From positions 273,442-337,441 of the forward strand of contig JAIOPM010000031.1 of assembly GCA_021413885.1 (NCBI GenBank): a stretch of DNA of 64,000 nucleotides. Direction: 5' to 3'. Shown piece after piece: positions 1-8,059 of this stretch; within the stretch, counting starts at the first letter, position 1; every line of letters starts with the position of its first letter. Origin of the DNA: Planctomycetota bacterium. Lineage in GTDB: Bacteria; Planctomycetota; UBA1135; GCA-002686595. Position numbers and translations under genes: made by a program. A model generated the notes under the pieces. That model was not told the origin of the DNA. It saw only the letters and a list, made by a program, of their open reading frames with translations, and did no database searches.

Positions 1-1017
1 CGCCGCGAGCGCGAAGAGCGGCACGAAGTAACGCATGTTGTAGAACGTCGTCGGGAACGGCATCAGCCCCGCGACGTACACGCCACCGAAGCACAGCAGG
101 GGAGCGAGCAACGCACGCGTCCACGCGCTCGATCGAAACGCGAGCAAGAGTGCGACGTGGAACTGCACGAGCAGCGCGATGCCGAGCGCGACCCACGTGC
201 CGCGCGCGCTCATCCACAGTTCGCCGTTCGCGTACTGCCCGACTCCGCCACCTTCGCCTTCGAGGCGCGACAACGGATTGTGCCCGGTCGCCGCGAGCCC
301 GACGAACACGCCGATCGCGACGAAGACGAGGCTCGCGCTCGCGAGCAAACGCCGGAACCTCGTGCGGTCCGCGCGCAACGCGCGCACGTGACAGACGAGG
401 TAGAGCGGGCACGAGAGGAAGAGCACGAGCCCGTAATTCTTCAGCAGGATCGCGACGAACAACGTCGCGCCGAGCGCGAGCACGCGCGGCACCGGATCGC
501 GTTCGGGCTCGACGACCAGCCGGTGCGAGAGGCTCCACGCGAAGACCGCGAGCGCCGCGAACCAGCCGTCGGGATGCGCGCTCCAAAATTGATAGAAGAC
601 GCACGGCCCGAACGCGCCGAGCCAGAGAACCCAACGCTCGCCGCCTTCCGGCAAGAGCGCGCGGAATGAGCGTGCGAAGTGCAGCAACGCGAAGAGATAT
701 GCGGCCGTGGTCAAGAACGACGTGACGCGCAAGCCGTCGTGATTTCCGAACGCCTTGACGAGCGGCGCCGAGCACCACGCATAGAGGATCGGCTTGTCGT
801 ACGACAACTTCGAATCGGCGACGACCGGCCGCGGATCGTAGCCGTGCTCGATCACGTGCTCGCTCGCGCGCGCGTAGACGAGACTGTTGCGCACCAGCGG
901 CAAGCCGCGGTTCGTCCACGTGAACGCCGCGCCGATCGAGACGAGCGTGAGCAACAACCACGTCGAGAGCGCACGCTGCATGGCGCCACGTTCGCGTCGC
1001 GCGCGCTCGCCGACCAT
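1..1017 (-). CDS. Polytopic membrane protein, glycosyltransferase (ArnT/PMT-like), partial
   Basis: The reverse strand is open from the window edge to an ATG at 1017; a second in-frame ATG is at 981. The C-terminal part lies outside the window. The protein begins with a short basic stretch, then a hydrophobic segment (STWLLLTLVSIGAAF). It has a loop with YDPRP and SYDKPILYAW, and at least six further hydrophobic segments. A long first periplasmic loop followed by many membrane helices fits the GT-C fold of PMT/ArnT-like enzymes, which use polyprenyl-phosphate sugars. The family is inferred from topology only. It starts 40 bases after the stop of the secreted protein at 1058-3565 on the same strand, so the two may share a transcript. 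Confidence 0.6.
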   Translation of the reverse strand, partial: MVGERARRERGAMQRALSTWLLLTLVSIGAAFTWTNRGLPLVRNSLVYARASEHVIEHGYDPRPVVADSKLSYDKPILYAWCSAPLVKAFGNHDGLRVTSFLTTAAYLFALLHFARSFRALLPEGGERWVLWLGAFGPCVFYQFWSAHPDGWFAALAVFAWSLSHRLVVEPERDPVPRVLALGATLFVAILLKNYGLVLFLSCPLYLVCHVRALRADRTRFRRLLASASLVFVAIGVFVGLAATGHNPLSRLEGEGGGVGQYANGELWMSARGTWVALGIALLVQFHVALLLAFRSSAWTRALLAPLLCFGGVYVAGLMPFPTTFYNMRYFVPLFALAA

Positions 1018-1057
1018 CAAGTCCGTGTCAGACTTTGGCCCGCTACCGAGGACATAC

Positions 1058-3565
1058 TCACGGCTTCGCGAGCGCGTCGAACATCAGCAACGCGGCGGCG
1101 GTGCCCCACGCGCGTCCGAGGCCCGGCAGATCCTCGAAGCTGCCGTCCGCTTGGCGTTCGGCGAGCACGTCCTCGAGCAACGCCGCGCGGTAGCGCTTGC
1201 GCTCGCTCGGGGTGAGCTCTTCGAGCGCGACCGCCGCGAACGCGTAGTCGTACATCAAGTAGTGCGCGCCGAAACCGGTCGGGCTGGTGTGGCAGAGCAC
1301 CTTGCGCCACTCCGGCCGGAAGACGTCGCGGTGCGCGACGAAGAGGTCGAGCGTGCGTTTCACTTCGTCCTTGTCGCTGCGTCCGTTGCGACGCAACGCG
1401 AGCGCGCACACCGGGCCGCGGCCGCATGCTTCGCGCGCGACGCCGTCCTCGCGCGTCACCGCGACGTCGCGCATGTAGCGGAACGTGCCGTCGTCGTCGC
1501 GTAGCGACTCGAGGAAGTCGAGCGCGCGGGCAAGCTTCGGCTCCGACACCTTCGCGCCGGCGCGCCGCGCATCGGCGAAGACGATCGCGACGCCGGCGGT
1601 GAGGAAGCTCGCCGACGGATCGAAGCCCTTGCCTTCGGGATCGCCGGGGAAGAACACGTAGGGATAACCGCCGCCGCGGTGTTGGCTCTTCTCGATCGCG
1701 GCGACCAGCGTGTCGAGCGCCGTCTTCAACCGCGCGCGGTCGCCGAGTTCACGCTCGAGCGCGTGCGCGCAGAGCCACGCCGCGAACGCGCGGTTCCAGA
1801 TCGAGTAGACGCTCGTCAGGTCGGCGCCGGAGGCGAGCTCACCGCTCTCGACCGTCGCGAGCACGTGCGCCAACGCTTTGTCGATCGCCGCGCGAACGCG
1901 CGGATCCTTCGCGTGCTCGATCAAGCTCGTCGCCGCGATCGCGGTCGTCGCCGTCGTGTAGAGGTTCGCGCCGACGCCGAAGCCGTCCGACGGAACCCAC
2001 CATGAACCGTCGGCACGTTGGTTCGCGAGCAGCCAGGCGAGCGCGTCGTCGCGCGCGCGCACGAGCTCCTTCGGGACGAGCGGCGCGAGCGCGAGCGGCA
2101 AGGACTGCGCGACCAGTTCCGGCTCGGGCCGATCAGGTCGTTCGCCGCCGCTCACGAAGCTGCCGATGCGCGCGAGGTTCGCGGCGGCCTTGAAGGCCCA
2201 GCGGCTCTCGGGGTGCTTCGCGACGAGCTCCTTCCACTGCGCGGGTTCGAGTTCGTCGTCGCCTTCGAGCACGCGCAGCGCGCCGAGCTGGAACAGCGCC
2301 TCTTCCGCGCGCGGATGATCCGGCCACCCGCGGACGACGCGTTCGTAGTTCGCGCGCGCTTCCTCGTAGTTCGCGGCGAGCAGCTGGACTCCGGCTTCGT
2401 CGGCGACGAGCTCGGGCTCGAGTTCCTTCGGCGCGTTCTTGCGGGCGTCGCGCAGCAGTTCGAGCGCTTTCGCCGAATCGCCTTCGCGCCGCGCGACGGC
2501 CGCGCGCACGCGCAAGGCGCGCGACGAGCGCTCGGTCTTCACGAGTTCGAGCGCGCGCTCGAGTTCGCCGCGCGCCAACGCACGCTCCGCTCGCTCGAGC
2601 GCCGGCGACTGCGCACCGTCCTCCTTCGTCGCGAGCTTCGGCAACACGACCGTGCGGAAGAACCGATCGAGGAACGGCGCGTTCGAGAACTCGGTCTCGG
2701 CGAGCACGTCGCCGTCGGGTTCGACGAAGAGGTACGCGGTGCCCCACGCGTGCTCGCTGATGCCGTACCGTTCCGGTGCGCGGAACGGAGCGTCGTCCTC
2801 CGCGCCCATCGCCCACGGCACGCAGTGCGCCGCGACCAACGCCGCGAAGTCGGGATCGACGAACGGGCCGCTCTTCGCGGTCGCGGGCAAATTCAGCGCG
2901 GCGTAGTTCTCGACCAACACGAGCACGACCTTCCGTTCGCGCGTCGCGCGTTCCGCGGCGTCCTCCCACGAGCTCGCCCACCCGAGTTCCTCGCCGCAAC
3001 GCGCCGCGAGCCGCGTCCACGTCGCGTCGATCGCGGGCTCCGCGCTCGCGACCGGCGCGAACAGCGTGAAGCTCGCGCGCAACGCCGCGAGTTCCTTCGC
3101 CGCGACGTCGTCGTTCGGCGCGCGCACTTCTTGGATGGTGAAGAGCTCGTCGCGCTCGATCAGGAACGTCGCGCGCAGCTCGACCTCGACGCCGCTCTCG
3201 AGCGTGAACGTCGTGCGCAACGTCGGCGCATCGCGGTCCGCGAGCCGCGCGGTCGACGTCTCGAACTCCTTCGCGCCGAGCGCGACGAGCCGCTCGCGCG
3301 CGGGCCCCAGTGCGAGTGTCGCATCGGTCGCGCCGCCGGCGGGAGAGAGCTCGAGCGTCCAACTCGGCACGCCTTGGGACCCGCTCGGGAAGAACGTGAC
3401 CGAGTAGGGCGGACCGTCTTCGATGTACCAGGCCCAACGCGCGCTCGGAGCGCGCACCCCGAAGCCGTGGCGATCGGCGCGGAAGTCGAGCTCGTCCGCG
3501 CGGACCGCGAGCGCGAGCACGACGCACGCGCTCGCCGCCGCAATCCACTTCGCGAGCACGTCCAT
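1058..3565 (-). CDS. Secreted thioredoxin-like / TPR / alpha-alpha toroid repeat protein
   Basis: 835 aa with an N-terminal signal peptide ending near VRADE. An N-terminal beta-rich region (about 25-185) is followed by a thioredoxin-like segment (ERKVVLVLVENYAALNLPA, about 205-300) that lacks the CxxC pair. TPR-like helices run from about 320 to 470 (RGELERALELVK, NYEEARANYERVVRGWPDHP). The C-terminal third carries repeats of the prenyltransferase/squalene-cyclase toroid type: ALAWLLANQRADGSWWVP, ALDFLESLRDDDGTFRY and ERQADGSFEDLPGLG. The QRADGSW repeat is the usual mark of that fold. No catalytic Asp motif of a terpene cyclase is evident, so binding or scaffolding in the periplasm is more likely than catalysis. 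A TAACCT hexamer lies 10 bases upstream of the ATG. Confidence 0.75.
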   Translation of the reverse strand: MDVLAKWIAAASACVVLALAVRADELDFRADRHGFGVRAPSARWAWYIEDGPPYSVTFFPSGSQGVPSWTLELSPAGGATDATLALGPARERLVALGAKEFETSTARLADRDAPTLRTTFTLESGVEVELRATFLIERDELFTIQEVRAPNDDVAAKELAALRASFTLFAPVASAEPAIDATWTRLAARCGEELGWASSWEDAAERATRERKVVLVLVENYAALNLPATAKSGPFVDPDFAALVAAHCVPWAMGAEDDAPFRAPERYGISEHAWGTAYLFVEPDGDVLAETEFSNAPFLDRFFRTVVLPKLATKEDGAQSPALERAERALARGELERALELVKTERSSRALRVRAAVARREGDSAKALELLRDARKNAPKELEPELVADEAGVQLLAANYEEARANYERVVRGWPDHPRAEEALFQLGALRVLEGDDELEPAQWKELVAKHPESRWAFKAAANLARIGSFVSGGERPDRPEPELVAQSLPLALAPLVPKELVRARDDALAWLLANQRADGSWWVPSDGFGVGANLYTTATTAIAATSLIEHAKDPRVRAAIDKALAHVLATVESGELASGADLTSVYSIWNRAFAAWLCAHALERELGDRARLKTALDTLVAAIEKSQHRGGGYPYVFFPGDPEGKGFDPSASFLTAGVAIVFADARRAGAKVSEPKLARALDFLESLRDDDGTFRYMRDVAVTREDGVAREACGRGPVCALALRRNGRSDKDEVKRTLDLFVAHRDVFRPEWRKVLCHTSPTGFGAHYLMYDYAFAAVALEELTPSERKRYRAALLEDVLAERQADGSFEDLPGLGRAWGTAAALLMFDALAKP

Positions 3566-3720
3566 CCCGCGACGAGGTTAGCCGTCGCTCCGTTCGACCG
3601 CTCGATGCGCCTCGACTTCTACGCACTCGGGGCCGCCCTCGCTACGCCGTCGACACCGCGGGAGCGCGCGGCGTTCGCGGCTTAGCCTGGCATCGGACGA
3701 GACAATCAAGGAGGTCCACG

Positions 3721-3945
3721 ATGAAACTCATCCGCCGGCATCCCGGCGTCGACCAGAAGGACATCCAAGTCCAAGGGCTCGGCGACGAGCTCGTCGTCTC
3801 CGGCGAACGCAAGTGGGAAGGCGAACGCAAGGACAAGACCTTCCACCGCATCGAATCCCGATACGGTTCGCTCCGTCGCGCGATCGAGTTCCCCGAAGGT
3901 GCACGCTGCGATCCCGCCGCCAAGATCGCGGTCGAGGCGAAGTAG
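3721..3945 (+). CDS. Minimal Hsp20/alpha-crystallin-type protein
   Basis: 74 aa. The sequence GVDQKDIQVQGLGDELVVSG, then a basic stretch and RIESRYGSLRRAIEFPEG, matches the first two thirds of the Hsp20 core domain. Normal small heat-shock proteins are about 140-160 aa. Here the N-terminal arm is missing, and the GVLTVTLPK-type strand and following segment are absent: after EGARCD the protein goes directly to PAAKIAVEAK, which looks like a typical Hsp20 C-terminal tail. The gene has a strong ribosome-binding site (AAGGAGGT) and a TAGCCT hexamer 33 bases upstream, so it appears to be expressed and not a dead remnant. It could be a deleted, non-oligomerising chaperone or a decaying gene. Confidence 0.65.
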   Translation: MKLIRRHPGVDQKDIQVQGLGDELVVSGERKWEGERKDKTFHRIESRYGSLRRAIEFPEGARCDPAAKIAVEAK

Positions 3946-4064
3946 CGGTAACGTGGTCCGATCGCCGCGGCGCATTCGCCCTGGGTGGTGAATCTCCCTC
4001 CGGTTGCCGCGGCGGTCGGACTGCTTCGAACATGCGCGGGCCGCGCCCACGCGAAAGCGCAACC

Positions 4065-4976
4065 ATGAAGAAGATCCTCGTAGGTGTCTCCGGCGGTGAA
4101 CGTTCGGACGAGGCGCTGATCGCGGCGCTCGGGCTCGCGCAGAAACTCGATGCCGAACTCGAACTCGTGCACGTGGTCGACGCGCATGCGAGCCATTGGC
4201 CCGCGATCGCGCGCGCTCGCGCCGACGCCGCGATCGACGACGCGCGCCGCGTCGCCGGAGACAGCGTCTCCCAGCGCCTGCGCAACCAACGCCACGACGG
4301 CGGCCCGTTGGCGTTGCGCGGCACGCCGATCCACGAGTTCCTGCGCGTCGAAGTCGGCAACCCCGCGAAGGTGATGCTCGAGCGAGCGCGCGCCGCGGCC
4401 GCGGAATTGATCGTGCTCGGTTCGCACCGCAAGCGCGGTCTCTTCGACTTCGGCAACACCGCGCGCACCGTGCTCGCGAAAGCGGAGACGCCGGTGTGGG
4501 TCCAACACGGTTGGGCGCGCGAGGTGCGCCGAGTCCTGGTCGCGATCGACCTCTCGGACCACAGCCTCGCGGCGCTCGCGACCGCGCGCGATCTCGCGAA
4601 GAAGCTCGGCGCCAAGTTGACGACGATCCACTGCTTCGTGCACCCGGGCTACGTCTATTCGCTCGACTCGGGCGCGCCGATGGCGATGGCGATCGACCGC
4701 GTCGACGAACTCCGCGAGCTCGCGCGTCAGGAATACAAGAAGCGCATGGACGCCTTCGATTGGCTGGGCCTCGACCACGACGCGCGTTTCGCCGACGACG
4801 ATCCGATCGAGGGCATCCTCGCGCAGCAGGACAACGCCGATCTGATCGTGATGGGCACGCACGGCGTCACCGGGCTCGCGTCGACGGTGCTCGGCAGCAC
4901 CGCGTACGGCGTGATCAGCTCCGCGCGCACGCCGGTGTTGGCGTTGCCGCATCCCGAACGTCACTACCAACTCTGA
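4065..4976 (+). CDS. Universal stress protein, tandem UspA domains
   Basis: 303 aa from the ATG at 4065 (MKKILVGVSGG); in-frame codons further upstream do not look like Usp sequence. Two Usp domains lie in tandem, about 1-150 and 155-303. The second has the canonical nucleotide-binding pattern GTHGVTGLASTVLGSTA, ending in the hydrophobic strand TPVLALP. The first has GSHRKRGLFDFGNTA, a looser version of the motif, so it may bind nucleotide poorly. Proteins of this type are cytoplasmic and respond to stress or energy state. It lies between the mini-Hsp20 and a glutaredoxin gene, all on the plus strand, which supports a small stress-response group. Confidence 0.9.
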   Translation: MKKILVGVSGGERSDEALIAALGLAQKLDAELELVHVVDAHASHWPAIARARADAAIDDARRVAGDSVSQRLRNQRHDGGPLALRGTPIHEFLRVEVGNPAKVMLERARAAAAELIVLGSHRKRGLFDFGNTARTVLAKAETPVWVQHGWAREVRRVLVAIDLSDHSLAALATARDLAKKLGAKLTTIHCFVHPGYVYSLDSGAPMAMAIDRVDELRELARQEYKKRMDAFDWLGLDHDARFADDDPIEGILAQQDNADLIVMGTHGVTGLASTVLGSTAYGVISSARTPVLALPHPERHYQL

Positions 4977-5001
4977 GGCGCGTGGAGAGCGTACGCTCGC
5001 G

Positions 5002-5301
5002 ATGAAACCCGACTTCGCCTTCCTCGACGGTCACGATCTGCTCGTGTACTCGACCGAGTGGTGTCCCGACTGCACGCGCCTGCGACGCTTCTTCGACGCG
5101 TCGGGCGTGAAGTACCGCGAGCTCTCGATCGACGAGGACGACGCGGCGGCGGAGAAGCTCGAGCGCGAGACCGGCAAGCGCGGCGTGCCGTACATCCTGA
5201 TCGACGGCAAGCGTTGGGTGCGCGGCTACCACAAGGAAGCGACGTCGCGTTTCGTGCCGGCGATGTTGCTCGCCGAGCTAGAGAGCGCGCTCGCGAACTG
5301 A
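5002..5301 (+). CDS. Glutaredoxin-like protein
   Basis: 99 aa with the glutaredoxin layout: first strand LLVYSTEW, active-site CPDC at residues 21-24, then helix, strand YRELSID, and the cis-proline segment RGVPYILIDG near residue 67. The C-terminal part SRFVPAMLLAELESAL is helical. Glutaredoxins reduce disulfides or glutathione adducts in the cytoplasm. The CPDC motif is less common than CPYC and is seen in NrdH/mycoredoxin-like members, so a partner other than glutathione is possible. The gene follows the Usp gene by 25 bases and is convergent with the sigma-factor gene, whose stop is 5 bases away. Confidence 0.85.
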   Translation: MKPDFAFLDGHDLLVYSTEWCPDCTRLRRFFDASGVKYRELSIDEDDAAAEKLERETGKRGVPYILIDGKRWVRGYHKEATSRFVPAMLLAELESALAN

Positions 5302-5305
5302 CGCG

Positions 5306-8017
5306 TCAGCGCGCGAAGCGCAGCACCAGTTCGGCGCGCTCGCGTTGTTCGGGCGCGAAGCGGGCGTGGGCCGGTTTCGAACCGTCGCTCGCGCGTTCGT
5401 GCGGCCCGACGAGCCGCGTTCGCACCGCGTCGAGCTCGACGCCGCGGTCGGACGGCAACGCCAACTCGAAGCGGCCTTCGCGATCGGTCCACGCCGGCCC
5501 GAGCGCGCAACCGAAATCGTCGCGGCCGTCGACGCGCGCGAACGCGACCGGCGCACCGTCGGCGTCGAGCACGCGGCCGCGTGCGAGCAACGGCTCGAGC
5601 AACTTCAGTTCGACGCCTTCCACCGGCGCGTCGTGCGCGACGACCGTCGGCGCGAGCGCGCGTCCCGCCGGAGCCGTGACGCGGAACTCGTAGCGCCCGG
5701 CCTCGAGGCCGCACAGCTCGAACGAACCGTCGGCGTGGGAACGCGTGACGCGCAGGCTCGGTGCGAGCACGTTCTCGGCGGCCGCGACTTGCGCGTCCGC
5801 GACCGGCGCTCCGGTTGCGTCGACGATGCGGCCGCGGACGCGCGCGCCGCGCGCGGCGACGAGCTCGAGCTCCGCGCGCGCGCCCGGCGCGAGATCGAAC
5901 TCGGCTTCGGAACGTTCGAGCGCCGCGTGCGCTGCCGTCGCGATCCACCACGCGCCCTCGGGCAAGTCCTCGAAGACGAAGCGACCGTCGACGTCGCTCT
6001 CCGCGCGCGCGAAGAGTCGGCCGGTCGCGAAGCGCTTCGGTTCGACGCGCGCGCGTTTCGTTCCGCGCGGCCCGAGGTCGAGCAGCAGCACTTCGACCTC
6101 CGCGCGGCCCGCGCCGAATTCGTCGAGCACGCGTCCGTCGAGCCGTCCGCCGAGCGCGAGGTGCAAGTTGCCGAGGTCGACGAGCGGGAGCTCGCTCGCG
6201 TCGCTCGGGAAATCGCGCGAGAACGGCGCGCGGCCCGGATGCGCGACGAGCAACGTGTGGGGGAGATCCTGGCGCAGACCGCTGAGTTCGAAGCAACCGT
6301 CAGCGCCCGTCGAGCCCTCGACGCGATCGAAATCGTGGCGCCCCGCGACCCACACGTCGGCGACCGCGGCGACCCACGCTCCGGCGAGCGGCGCGCCGTC
6401 GACGTCGAGCACGCAACCGCGCGCGCCGTGACCGCGCGCGAGCGCGAGTTCGAGTTCGTCGCCGTCGCGCATCACCGGTTCGAGCGCCGTGCGCACGAGC
6501 GCGCGACCTTCGGCTCGCGCGAAGACTTGCGCGCGCACTCCGACCGCCGTCGCGACCAATGCGAAACGACCGTCGACGTCGGTGCGCACCGCGCCTTCGA
6601 ACGTCGGCTCGAGCGCGACCTCCGCGCCGGCGACCGGGTCGGACGTCTCCGCGTCGACGACGCGGCCCGCGATGCGCGCGGTCGGGAGCAACGCGAGGTC
6701 GAGCGTGCGCGTCTCGCCTGCTTCGAGAACGATGTCGCGCGTTGCGAGCGTCCCGTGGCTCGCGTCGGCGGCGCGCACGCGCCACGCGCCGGCGTCCAGT
6801 GCGTCGAACGACCAATGGCCGTCGCCGGAGCGCGAGACCATTGCACGCCGCGCGCCGCTCGACGAACTCGCTTCGACGCGCACGTCGCCGAGCGGCGCGC
6901 CGTTCGCATCGAGCGTGCGACCGCGCAATTCCGCCGCGTGTTCGAGGCGCACGACGATCTCCGCGGTCGGCGCCGTGCGCCGCGCGACGCGCGCCGTCGT
7001 GCGGCCCGACGCCGACACGACGAGCTCGGTCGAACCGTCGATCGGCAGCGCGAGCGTGAAGCGACCCGCGACATCGGTGCGCGTGGTCGCGAGCACCGCG
7101 CTCGGGATCGCGAGCGGCGGATCGAAGCGTCCGAGCCTCGCGCGCGCCGCGCCGACCAGCTCGACTTGCGCGTCGAAGATCGGCGCGTCGAGTTCGTCGA
7201 GCACGCGGCCGGTCCACGCCTCGCGCGCGGCGCGCGGCGGCTCGGGCACCACGCGCACGGTCGCGACGCGTCCCGCGTTCGTCGCGTCCGGCGTCACGAT
7301 CGCCGTAGTCGTCGCGGGAACGGCGCTCGCGCGCGCGAGTTCGTCGCCGGAGTTCCCGCTCGTGCGCGTCGCGAACCACAGCCACGCGCCGGCGAGCAAC
7401 GCGACTCCGACGATCGCGCCGAGCGCCGCCGGCGACGCCGCGCGCTTCCACGTCGCGCCCGCCGCGAACAGCGCGAGGCCTTCGAGCCACGTCTCGCGGT
7501 CCTCTTCATGGTCGCGATCGAGCCGCGCGCGCAATTGTCCGAGCCCGCGCCGCAACCGCGTGTTGATCGTGCGCACCGGTACGCCCTGGCGTTTCGCGAT
7601 CTCGCGCGGCGGCAACTCGTCGAGGTAGCGCAAGAGCAGCGTGCTGCGATACGGCTCCTCGAGCGTGAGCACCGCCGCGACCAATTCGCGGTGCAACGAT
7701 GCTCGCGCGTAGAGATCGGCCGGCGAGGCGACGGCTTCCGCTCGCGCGGCTTCTTCCTCTCGCGCGGCGCGACGCGAGTTCGCGCGACGAGCTCGGCGCG
7801 AAAAATTGCGCACCACTTGGGCGAGCCACGGCTCGAGCGGCCGACTCGGGTCCGGGCGACGGCGCAGGAACGCGAGCCACGTCTCCTGCACCAGATCCTC
7901 GGCCGCGTTCGGGTCGGACACCAAGCCCTGCGCGAGGCGCCGCACCCAGCCGATCTGTTCGGCCATTCGATCCGCGTCGCCGGCTTCGCCTTCGGTCATG
8001 GTTGCATCATCCACCAC
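5306..8017 (-). CDS. Membrane-tethered ECF sigma factor with extracytoplasmic CarboxypepD-reg-like repeats
   Basis: 903 aa from the GTG at 8017; the ATG at 7999 (MTEGEAG) is an alternative start. Residues about 22-90 form sigma region 2 (NAAEDLVQETWLAFLRRR, EPWLAQVVRNF). Residues about 110-165 form region 4 with the helix-turn-helix LPPREIAKRQGVPVRTINTR. A single transmembrane helix lies at about 198-217 (ALGAIVGVALLAGAWLWF). The remaining ~650 residues hold about seven beta-sandwich repeats, each opening with a pattern like GRVLDxxGAPVxxAxV: WTGRVLDELDAPI, LRGRTLDANGAPL, IAGRVVDAETSDPV, ARGCVLDVDGAPL, LDGRVLDEFGAG, VRGRIVDATGAPV and ARGRVLDADGAPV. The predicted topology puts the sigma domain in the cytoplasm and the repeats outside. 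No anti-sigma gene is adjacent, so the tether itself may be the control. Confidence 0.85.
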   Translation of the reverse strand: MVDDATMTEGEAGDADRMAEQIGWVRRLAQGLVSDPNAAEDLVQETWLAFLRRRPDPSRPLEPWLAQVVRNFSRRARRANSRRAAREEEAARAEAVASPADLYARASLHRELVAAVLTLEEPYRSTLLLRYLDELPPREIAKRQGVPVRTINTRLRRGLGQLRARLDRDHEEDRETWLEGLALFAAGATWKRAASPAALGAIVGVALLAGAWLWFATRTSGNSGDELARASAVPATTTAIVTPDATNAGRVATVRVVPEPPRAAREAWTGRVLDELDAPIFDAQVELVGAARARLGRFDPPLAIPSAVLATTRTDVAGRFTLALPIDGSTELVVSASGRTTARVARRTAPTAEIVVRLEHAAELRGRTLDANGAPLGDVRVEASSSSGARRAMVSRSGDGHWSFDALDAGAWRVRAADASHGTLATRDIVLEAGETRTLDLALLPTARIAGRVVDAETSDPVAGAEVALEPTFEGAVRTDVDGRFALVATAVGVRAQVFARAEGRALVRTALEPVMRDGDELELALARGHGARGCVLDVDGAPLAGAWVAAVADVWVAGRHDFDRVEGSTGADGCFELSGLRQDLPHTLLVAHPGRAPFSRDFPSDASELPLVDLGNLHLALGGRLDGRVLDEFGAGRAEVEVLLLDLGPRGTKRARVEPKRFATGRLFARAESDVDGRFVFEDLPEGAWWIATAAHAALERSEAEFDLAPGARAELELVAARGARVRGRIVDATGAPVADAQVAAAENVLAPSLRVTRSHADGSFELCGLEAGRYEFRVTAPAGRALAPTVVAHDAPVEGVELKLLEPLLARGRVLDADGAPVAFARVDGRDDFGCALGPAWTDREGRFELALPSDRGVELDAVRTRLVGPHERASDGSKPAHARFAPEQRERAELVLRFAR

Positions 8018-8059
8018 GCCGCCCGCTCCCGAAATGCGTCCACCAAGAACGGATTTCGC

